Source: Ciona intestinalis (lineage: Eukaryota > Chordata > Ascidiacea > Phlebobranchia > Cionidae). From it: a stretch of DNA of 64,000 bases. Location: the NCBI RefSeq assembly GCF_000224145.3, contig NW_004190369.2:212901-276900 (forward strand). The letters run 5' to 3'. The position numbers and the translations under genes were made by a program. Numbering within the stretch: position 1 is the first letter of the stretch; every line of letters begins with the position of its first letter. The notes below the pieces were generated by a model. It ran no database searches and had not been told where the DNA came from. It saw only the letters and a list, made by a program, of their open reading frames with translations. Below are positions 51,301 through 63,300 of the stretch, piece after piece.

Positions 51301-54300
51301 ATGAATAAAGATTTATCATACCAGTTGGATGCTTCCCAATAAAATAATAAATACAACATAGCCAATGCTGAAGGTAATCATTTAACATAATATATCAAAT
51401 ATTATTATAAAAACTTACTTATGCCATAACAATTCAATTGATTATCTGCATCTCCACTATCAGCTGCTGATTTCACACTTTCCATGTTTGCTCTTACATT
51501 CCTGTGTTTGAACAATTATGGGTAAATAGAAAAGTTTATCAAAACAAATCACCTTAAATCTATGGTTTTTAAAGCATCAGCATCTGCACTTGTTAGATCA
51601 CCAGGATATTTAAGACCTTGAACCTTACAACCAACGTCTTCCCAGATTGTGATGAGACAATCAATGGAGTGAGGTCCGTGATATGAATCACAATTTTCGG
51701 GATAAACTGAAATAAATCTGATTTTAAAATATATCACATAAAAACATGCAATGAGTGTAGCTTTTCATCTTTCCTAGGAGCAAAGACAGTCGGTATAACA
51801 CACGTGTTCTGTTTCATACATCTCGTTCCTGTTTCCGAATTATCACTATGTAACTTCGAAAGAAATTATCTTTTTAATTTTTTTTAATATAGGGTTGACA
51901 ATTTAGAAAATTTATTAAGTGCCATTAAGGGTTTGGCCCAACAACACAGACACCCATTACAATTCCCAGGATAAACTAAAAAAAACAATTGATATTAACT
52001 TGTATTAAATGAAAAAATGAATAGATTTTCACTGTCACAAATTTTAGGAATAAAAAGATAAAGAAAATAAACTCATTAAAAAAACACAAAAATACTTGCA
52101 TACACAGCATCTCAAAAATAGGCACAAGATGCACGAAATAAAACATTCCATTTTATAATGGCTGTTGCCAGGCAATAAAATAATTTTTTCTAAGTTACCA
52201 CCTATGTAAGGATTGTTTTGACTATTTGGAGAACCCAATTAAGGACCACTGGGTTGAGGAAATTGTCATTAAATGTCTTGCCACAGACCCTTACATTACT
52301 AGCAGCAATGATCCTTCAACTGGTAACCTTTAAAGAGCCCCGAACAACTATTTCTCAAAGCTAAGTTAACAAAAGTAATGAAACAATGTAGAAAAGAATG
52401 TACAAACCGAGTCCATAACATTCCAACCCTTTTTCTTTGTCACCACCGTTAGCTTGAATTTGTATGGTTTCAAAATTGATTCCAACATCACTGTAAGACC
52501 AAAATAAACATTATACTGTACACCAAGACAGAGCAAATACAAACTTACTTCAAATTAAGCAAATCCAAAGCTTCTTTTTCAGCAGAGTCTAGTTTAACTG
52601 GAGCTTTGGTTCCTTCACTCAAACAACCTTTTGATTCCCAGATGGTTGTAAGGCATTCAACACTGTGTGGTCCATCATGAGAAGCACAATTATTGGGAAA
52701 CACTACATTGTAATAAAGATGTTTAAATTAGAGTATTTACACTGGTAACAAAGAACTGTAATTATATTGCAACTAAATCAAGTTGAGACTGAGGTTTAGA
52801 AATGTTTGAAATTGTGGAAAATTTGTGTCAATAATAACAAAATAACAACATAACTATTTTTATTTATCTTTCTAAAAAATGAAACAGATCATTTTATTGA
52901 AACAACGAATAAATGAAAATCACGAAAATAAAAAACGTACACATAGGGACAGCAATAATTCGAAGGTAAATTAAAACATCAGTACCACTAAAGGAACAAA
53001 ACGTTTCAATAACAAAGCATTGCAAAAGAAAATTTACCTGTTCCATAACAATTTAATTGATTATTCGTATTCCCAGCTTCAGCTGCTGATTTCACACCTT
53101 CCATGTTTGCTTTTACATCGCTGTATTTGAAAAGCAAAATGTATGTAATGATGACAGTAAGATCATTAAAAATACCTCAAACTAAGGATTTTTAAAGCAT
53201 CGACATCTACACTTGTTAGAACGCCGGGATATCTAAGACCTTCGACTTTGCAACCAACCTCATTCCAGATTGTGGTAAGACAACCAATAGAGTGAGGTCC
53301 ATGATATGAGTCACAATTTTCAGGATAATCTAAAATGAAAAGATGAATTAAAGCGTAAGTTAACCGACAAAAACACAATGCAGAATACAAACCAATTCCA
53401 TAACATTCCAATCCTTTATCTTTATCACCACCATCAGCTTCAATTTGCAAAGTTTCAAAATTATGTCCAACATCACTGTACAAAATAACAAAAGAAGAAT
53501 AAAATAAACGCAAGTGATAAACTAAAACAGTCTCACTCTAAATTAAGCAAGCCCAATGCTTCCTTTTCAGCGGTGTTTAGTTTAACTGGAGCTTTTGTTC
53601 CTTCACTCAAACAACCTTTTGATTCCCAGATAGTTGTAAGACATTCCACACTGTGTGGTCCATTGTGAGAGTCACAAGTATTGGGAATTGCTACAAATAA
53701 AATATTTAATCGGTTATAAAAAAAAAAAAAAGACATGAATGTAAACATCAGAAAAGGTTCGGCCTAAACTTTTGGCTCGACACCCTACTTGCCAAATATA
53801 AAGTAAAACTCTACAATGCAAATACCAATATTTAAGTATTGTTTATCGACCATACATTTAAATTTTACCAATGCCATAACAGTTTAATTGTTGATCTGCA
53901 TTTCCACCATCAGCTTCTGATTTTACACTTTCCATGTTTGCTTTTACATTTCTGTGTTTGAACAGGTATCGGTAAATAAAAGTAGCCATCTCATAAATAT
54001 TACCTTAAATTCATGTTTTTCAAATTGTTTGCATCTGTATTTGTTAGAACTCCAGGATATCTAAGACCTTTGATCTTGCAACCCACTTCTTCCCAGATTG
54101 TGATGAGACAATTAATGGAGTGAGGTCCATGATATGAATCACAATTCTCAGAATAAACTGAAATAAAACCCACATTATACCAATCACATACATGTTGCTC
54201 TGGTTAATAATGTACAAACCAATTCCATAACATTCCAACCCTTTATCTTTATCACCACCATCAGCTTCCATTCGAGTATTTTCAAAATTAATTCCAACAT

Positions 54301-57300
54301 TACTGTAGGACACAAATGAAGTTTATACTGCAAACTGAGAGAGAGCAAACACAAACACACTCTAAATTAAGCAAATCCAAAGCTTCCTTCTCAGCCGAGT
54401 CTAGTTTATCTGGAGCTTTGGTTCCTTCACTTAAACAACCTTTTGATTCCCAGATAGTAGTAAGGCATTCAACACTGTGTGGCCCATCATGCGAAGCACA
54501 ATTATCCGGAAATACTACATTGTAATAAAGATATGCCAATTAAAAATAGAACAAAACTCAAACTTTGCTTTATATTTTACAAAAAAAACAAGTAAAAATA
54601 CAGTCTGCTAAAGATATAAGTAAGCATTTTTCTTCCAGCGTTATAAGGTAATATAGATCTAATGTTTTATTAAGTAATTTAAAAAATATAGGGGTATCAT
54701 TATAAACAATGATTTTAATTCATTTTTTTTTCTAAATCTCTGTGTATTCTTTTTATTCATCTCCTTGAAAGCGATAAAGATAAGTAGTGATTTAGAGATT
54801 TTTTTACACGCAACAATGGGACTTTGTATATAATAAAAGTATACATGAAAAATATACTACAAAATTTTTAACTTTAATCAAATTATTTATCTTGAACTTT
54901 TGATAAGCGGGTTCGTGAAAACTAAATATGAATCAGTGAAATTTGGAAGCTTTTTTTCTGTTCGGCGAATAAAAGCTGCCCGAAAAATAAGTATTTCCTC
55001 AGCTGATGCCAAAAGAATGGATTGGCAGAATTGCGCAACGCCTTTGGTTTAGGCAATTTTTTGATTTTACACTGTAATGAAAAACAAAGCTATTGTTGTT
55101 CTATGTCTGTTTGTGCTATTGCCAGTAACTTTTTGCTTCATTTTCTGCTTTATTCTAAACACCGAATATTGTTATTTTTCTTCGAATGAATTTGATATAC
55201 AAATTACGGTGGTTGGTGACTGAAGGTATAAAGAGAAAGCGAGTTTAGTAGTTTGCCCGCTGATGTTATTATTATCTCAATTCTGAAGCTTTGCGACCAA
55301 TTTTTGAAAGCTCCTACGATGAAAAATAATAAGCTAAATATGCACACTGCTTTTATCATTTACATTGTGCTTCCGACAACATCATGTGAGACAGAGCGTT
55401 CATTCAGTATCCTGCGTCAAATCAAAGCTTATTTGCACTCAACGCAGAGCCAGCAGAGGCTTAACAACCTTTAAATATTCATTCCAAAACTGCTAAGCAA
55501 TGGACATAAACAGCATTGAATGTAATGTATGTAAGCATTGTTAATGAATTCATTGGCTAAACGCTTGCCAAACGGGTTTGGTTCTAAAATTATTTATTTG
55601 ACTGTAGTTCTTTGTGTTTATATTATCATTTGTCCAATTTGTATTATTTTTTCCTACTGTTTTTACTATTTTTGTTAAAAAACTGTATCTTTGAAAAGTT
55701 CATTTCGATCCACCATGCTAGACAAAATTTTCGCAGCCGTTTGCAAGTGTTTTGCCACCCAAAAAAATATGGATTTCTTTATAAAATCGACACCTATTGT
55801 ACCACTAATGAAATTCAAACTGTTTCAAAAACAAAATTTTAAAATAAAAATGTACCTGTTCCGTAACAATTTAACTGGTTATTAGTATTCCCAGCTTCAG
55901 CTGCTGATTTCACACCTTCCATGTTTGATCTTACATCTCTGTATTTAAAAAGCAAAATGTATGTAATGATGACAGTAAGATCGTTAAAAATACCTTAAAC
56001 TAAGGATTTTTAAAGCATCGACATCTGCACTTGTTAGGACGCCAGGATATCTAAGACCTTCGACTTTGCAACCAACCTCATTCCAGATTGTGGTAAGACA
56101 GCCAATAGAGTGAGGTCCATGATATGAGTCACAATTTTTAGGATAATCTTAAATGAAATGCAGCATAATTTAACCGACAAAAACACAAGGCAGAATACAA
56201 ACCAATTCCATAACATTCCAATCCTTTATCTTTATCACCACCATCAGCTTCAATTTGCAAAGTTTCAAAATGATGTCCTACATCACTGTACAAAATAACA
56301 AAACAAGTTAAAAATAGATACGCAAGGGATAAACTAAAATGTACTTACTCTAAATTAAGCAAGCCTAATGCTTCTTTTTCAGCGGTGTTTAGTTTATCTG
56401 GAGCTTTTGTTCCTTCACTCAAACAACCTTTTGATTCCCAGATAGTTGTAAGACATTCCACACTGTGTGGTCCATTGTGAGAGTCACAAGTATTGGGAAT
56501 TGCTACAAATTAAATATTTAATTGGTTATAAAAAAGAAAAGGCAATGATATGAATGTAAACATCAGAAAAGGTTTGGCCTAAACTTTTGGTCCAACACCC
56601 CACTTACCAAGTACGCAGTAAAATTCAACAATGCAAATAACTATATTTAAGTTAGGGATGTGCTGAAGTTGTAAAAGCTCGGATTTGCCAAGTTTCGAGC
56701 TTCAACAGAAAGCTTGGCACCAGCCGGCATAAGAGAGAAAGGCGTACGAGAATGCGTTCTTATTCAGTCGAAAAGCATCGCTACATTAATTTTGCTTACA
56801 TACAATCGTGTTTTATTTGCTTCCATACAATCTGTAGTCTGTGTATAATTTTTGTTTCTAATGATTAGTTTAAATGCAGGTAAATCGCGATTATGGGAAT
56901 TTTGTTTGATGCAAATATAAGAGCGAGAAACGGCGCTATCAGCAAATTGTAACCAACAAAGATTGTAATATGATATTACAAAATATTATCTTGGTCAAGC
57001 TTGGGCAAAAGCCAAAAAACATTGTTTGTTGGCACCGCACGAAAACCAGAGTTTCATTACGTCACTTTCCACATGAATAAATTCACAACAATTGCTTCGT
57101 TTGTTAGGTGTGGAATGTATGCTAACACTAGGGATGCACATTACAGAATAATTAGGTATTCTAGGATATCCTAGAATACTTTAATTCGAATCTAGAATTC
57201 CGAATCTAGAATTTCGAATCTTTTTATATTTATAGGAAAAAAAAATTTTACCCACAAAAGTCAGTTTATTGACCCTTTCATAACAGCCTTGTTGGATCTT

Positions 57301-60300
57301 GAGTTGTAAAATGATAAAAAATTGTACTATTGAGTAGTTTTTGCGTCATGAAACGTATAGCAGGCTATGAAAAGACGTTACGAAACGTTTACTTTCGAAA
57401 GTCCCACAAACACAAAAATATTTTTTTTCAAAATTAATAAGTTTCAAAAATTGTTAATATAGTATATGAGATGACGTGTAACGACGTCATTAAACAGAAT
57501 ACCGAATCCCGTAATTAGATTCGAATACAAAAGGATTCGAATCTCAAGGAATCGAAATTCTGTAATGTGCATCCCTAGCTAACACATTTGCTTTCTTTAT
57601 TTTCTACGCCGGCCGAAGTGTAAAAATGTGACGCTCATACACAAGGTTTCGATCCCGTAGATGGTCAGGCAGTGGGCACGTTCCTTCCGATTCTTATATT
57701 ATAAAAAGTCTTAATCCATAGTTATGTTGTAATAGAACAAGTGATGTAACGATTGAATAAAAACGTTCCAAATTCTAGCGAAAGAATGTAATATTGAAAG
57801 CAAAACGTGTTGGCTGCAGCAGTTTATATTACTTAATTATAAAAAAGTTTATAAGTTTGTGTTTTCTATTTAAAATCAGAGACAGAAACATTGGGCGCTC
57901 ATGTAATTCGACACCGGCTGTAATTGGGGCAATTTCGCTGACATTGCGATTTAATACTTGCGAGAAAGCAAATTCACAACGAACGAAAAATAATTAAAAA
58001 GAAAGCTACACTGACTATTTTCCTTATCTTTTACTGGCTTTCCTTTTTTTATTTTTATTATTTTCTCGCGTGCAACATTATAGCAATAGCATAAGGCTCG
58101 GTGCTCAGCCCAGATTTAAGCCGAGTGCCGAGCGTCAAAAAAGGAGACCCTTGGGCACAAGCTTTTGAGTTCGGGCTCGGCTCGGCACATCCTTAATTAA
58201 AGTATTGTTTATCAACCATACATTTAAATTTTACCAATGCCATAACAGTTTAATTGTTGATCTGCATTCCCACCATCAGCTTCTGATTTTACACTTTCCA
58301 TGTTTGCTTTTACATTTCTGTGTTTGAACAGGTATCGGTAAATAAAAGTAGCCATCTCATAAATATTACCTTAAATTCATGTTTTTCAAAGTGTTTGCGT
58401 CTGCATTTGTTAGATCACCAGGATATCTAAGACCCTTGAACTTGCAACCCACTTCATCCCAGATTGTGATGAGACAATTAATAGAGTGAGGTCCATGATA
58501 TGAACCACAATGCTCAGGATAAACTGAAATAAAAGTACAATAGTAGGCAAATAAGTACCAATAGCAATGCTGTTAATAATGTACAAACCAATTCCATAAC
58601 ATTCCAATCCTTTATCTTTGTCACCACCATCAGCTTCATTTCGAGTATTTTCAAAATTAATTCCAACATTACTGAAACACATAAAGCAGTTTATATTGTA
58701 CTCTGTACACCAGAAGAATGTAGCTGCATCACATTTTATCTTTTAGTTAAACACTACAAACTGTACATTTTGGGATTTATTCATGTATTACACTTTTTTT
58801 TTCAAATATTTATTTACCAAGACAGAGCAAATACAGACTTACTCTAAATTAAGCAAATCCAAAGCTCCTCTCTCAGCCGAGTCTAGTTTATCTGGAGCTT
58901 TTGTTCCTAAACTTAAACAACCTTTTGATTCCCAGATAGTAGTAAGGCATTCAACACTGTGTGGTCCATCATGTGAAGCACAATTATCCGGGAATACTAC
59001 ATTGTAATAAAGATAAGTAAATTAGAAAATAGTAAAACAAAACCAAGTCTCTGTTTTATATTTTACAAAATAAAAAAGGAAAAGTACAGTATACTCAATA
59101 AAAATGTAAGCATTTTCCACCAGGATTGCAAGTTAATATGGAGCCAACATTTTAAATATACAAGTATTTTAAAAAGCCAATAACCATATTTGATTTGTCA
59201 TTCTCAAATATATTTATGTCCCAGTGTTCTCAGTGCTCTAATATTGAACATCATGGAACTAACAATGGTAACAAACAACAATAGTTATATTGCACCTTAA
59301 TTAAGTTTATATTAAGATTTGAAAAGGTTTAATATTCTAAAACTTCTGACATTAAAAAATAACAATATAATCTCCTTGAAAACAATAAAGATATAATATC
59401 GAATCAAAAAAAAGAAGCGAATCAACGTCAATACAAAAAGTTATAAACATTGTGACAGCAATCATTTGGAGGTAAATTAAAACATTAATACCGCTAATTC
59501 AAACGCTTCAAAAACAAAATAATTGAAATAGAAAATTCACCTGTTCCATAACAATTCAGCTGATGATTATCATTTCCATTATCAGCTGCTGATTTCACAG
59601 CTTCCATGTTTGATCTTACATCTCTGTATTTGAAGAGCAAAATGTATATAATGATGACAGTAAGATCGTTAAAAATACCTTAAACTAAGGATTTTTAAAG
59701 CATCGACATCTGCACTTGTTAGGATGCCAGGATATCTAAGACCTTCGACTTTGCAACCAATCTCATTCCAGATTGTGGTAAGACAACCAACTGTGTGGGG
59801 TCCGTTATATGAATTACAATTGTCAGGATAAACTGAAATAAGAAAAAAATGTATTACAGTGTAAGTAAACTGACCAACAAAAACATAAAACAGAATTCAA
59901 ACCAAGTCCATAACATTCCAATCCTTTATCTTTATCACCATCATCAGCTTCAATTCGCAAAGTTTCAAAATTATGTCCAACATCACTGTACAAAATAACA
60001 AAACAATTTTAAAATATACGACAGTGATAAACTAAAATGGTCTCACTCTAAATTAAGCAAGTCCAATGCTTCTTTTTCAGCTGAGTTTAGTTTATCTGGA
60101 GCCTTTGTTCCTTCACTCAAACAACCTTTTGATTCCCAGATAGTTGTAAGACATTCCACACTGTGTGGTCCATTGTGAGAGTCACATGTCTTAGGAATTG
60201 CTACAAATTAAAAGGTTAAGAAAAATTTTGACATGAAACATAGGAAATCTTACCAATGCCATAACAGTTTAATTGTTGATCTGCATTCCCACCATCAGCT

Positions 60301-63300
60301 TCCGATTTTACACCTTCCATGTTTGCTCTCACATCTCTGTGTTTGAACAGTTATAGTTTAAGGATAGGCCGAGATATAAACTATTAGGATTCGGCGAATC
60401 CGAATGTCTACGGTCCAATATTTGATCGAATCCGAATATTCGGTGACGTTATTTAACCTAGTTCAATGTGGTGAAACAAATGAATGTGTATACCCATTGC
60501 ATATTCATTTCGTTTCTATTGGTAACGTTCTATCGTAGCAATATCTGCGCGCCGAGAAATTAATTAAAAACCTGTCAATCAACGGCCGAGTGCCGATAAA
60601 AGGCGACGCACCGCTATTAGCCACATGACATCAAGGGGTAACTAGATTTTTACACTTTCCTATAGAAACCAGAATTACAAAGTTGGCAGATTAAAAAGTT
60701 GTATTGACGAGTAGTGTCTCGTCAAGAATACGGTCGAATTTAATTGACATTTCCTTCGATAACTATAGCCAGGCGAGTAAAATGTGCAAATCATGATATT
60801 TTCAATTTTATAAGTTTTTCAATCGAAAATAGTAAAAAGCTAAGCTTCTTCGAGTTCAGCAATTAGGTAATGGCAGGAGCACAAGCGCTATTGACGTCAT
60901 TAAGGAGAAAATACACATGGAAACACGTTAGGTTTTAGTCCGAAGGCGCTGCTAATTAAAATTGCACAAACACGTGGTTTCGGATCAAACGAACACGTGG
61001 TTTACGATCAGAGAAGGCCGCACAAGACGGGAGTTTCGTGAATTGCAGTGTTGCAGAATGTTGAAATCGGAAACACTGTCCACTCGGTTATTCGCAAGCG
61101 CTGGGATTCCTTACTTTCCTAGAGTTATTTCCTAACGAACGAACTGGGTTAGGTTATAATATAAACGACAATGTGAATCCGCATAATATTTTAACACAAT
61201 GAATAGTGTGAGCGTGGCAATTTGAGCGAAACAGAAAGTATTCGGATTAGACCACGCATATTGGGATTCATTCGAATACCTAAATATGCATTGAACAACA
61301 CCGAGTATTCAGATTCGATTTGGCCCATTCCTATTGTAAATATAGATTCATAAAAAATATTTAGCTCATAAATACCACCTTAAATTCATGTTTTTCAAAG
61401 TGTTTGCGTCTGCATTTGTTAGAACTCCAGGATATCTAAGACCCTTGATCTTGCAACCCACTTCTTCCCAGATTGTGATGAGACAATTAATGGAGTGAGG
61501 TCCGTTATATGAGTTACAACTTTCAGGAAAATCTGAAAAAAATTTTATGTTGATTTGTAACACCACCAATAAATCATTGTACAAACCAATTCCATAGCAT
61601 TTCAATCCTTTATCTTTATCACCACCATCCGCTCCAATTCGCAAAGTTTCAAAATTATTTCCAACATCACTGTAAAAAAAACAAAAAAAAGATTGAATTA
61701 AATACTGAAATGTAAACCAGTAATTAGTAGAGCATGACCGATTATCGGTTAGCCGATATATCGGCCGCATTTTTGGTGGTTTACCGATTATCGGCAAGGG
61801 CAAAAAACGGCCGATATTATCGGCGCTTAGTAACCAGACGGCCAGCAACGTACGTACGCAAGAATTAATGCAGAGCGATAGCTTGTTCATAAACGTAAAC
61901 TCACTCGTACACCTAATTCAACTCGTTCGTAAAAATCTAACGTATTAAACTAGGTCAAAGCGTCTGATCACACGTCCACCGCATGTCATGTTTATCAGGC
62001 GCGTGTAACGTCGAGGTTACTTTAGGTCACTTACGCGTCTTTACGCGTCAACGTGATACACAAATAAACTGCATTAGCTGATAAATATAATGTTTGTTTA
62101 ATGGAAGAGAGGTAAAATTTATTTGAAAAAATTACAAATTAACCAATTAAGTAATTACAAGTTCACTAATAACTAATTAATAATAATTAAGCCTGTTAGT
62201 TGATTTTTATTAGGTATATCAGATTTTTCCGTTTTAATCAGTCAAGTTTTTTGGGTGCATTAAAATATCGGTTATCGGCAACTGAAATTTACAAAATATC
62301 GGTATCGGTTTGAAAAAAGCAATATCGGTCGGGCTCTAGTAATTAGCTATAACAAACTCACTTTAAACCACTATAAATGAATCTTAATGACCTCATAGTA
62401 AAAGTTCACGTTGTCCCCTGAAAAAAAAATCGACGCCTACGCTTTAAACTACTATAAAAAGTATAAATACATAAATAATTACTGATGTGCAAACTTTAAC
62501 TGTAAATTTATTAAAGATTTTTTAGAAATCTGAAGCAGTAATTAACCTCTTTAGCTATTGCAATTTAACAACGAGGCTTACAATGAAACTATACAAAAAA
62601 ACTTACATTAAATTTAACAAATCTAAAGATTGTTTTTCACTTGGTGTTAGTTTAACTGGAGCTTTCGCTCCTTCACCCAAACAACCTTTTGATTCCCATA
62701 TGGTGGTAAGGCACTCCACACTGTGTGGTCCATAAAACCCATCACAATTTTCAGGAAACACTGGAAAAGAGAATTGTAAACTATTTTTTTAAACTACCCA
62801 AAAGTTATATATATATATATATATCAACTTTAAAGCTACATAATAAATCCCAAAAGAATATTGCGCTTAATAAGATTATGTTGTTACCAATTCCATAGCA
62901 ATTTAATCGCTGATCATCATTTCCATTATCAGCTGCTGACTTCACACCTTCCATATTTTCTTTTAAAGCTCTAAATTTAAGTATTTGTTTTGTCTGTGAT
63001 ATATTTTTTTTGGGTGTTAACTCACGTTAAATCCATATTTTTCAAATTATCGGCATCTGTAATTGCAAGATTGTTTGGATATCTAAAACCATTGACATCG
63101 CAACCCGCTTCTTTCCAGATTGTTATGAGACAATCAATAGAATGAGGTCCGTTGAACGTTTCACAGTTTTCAGGAAAAACTTAAAACATGAAAGTTGTGT
63201 TTGAAAAAGTTACAACAGGAAAACATAACTGTTATTAGGGATACTCTGCAGTTGTTAAAGCTCTGGCATGCCAATCGCAGGTGCATGCAAGCTGTTCAAC

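Noticed and set aside
54316..54525. Plus-strand frames over repeat-gene exons (also 58783-59007 and 42822-43019)
   Set aside because: These are antisense shadows of A, B and C exons. The minus strand carries the conserved cysteines and splice sites.
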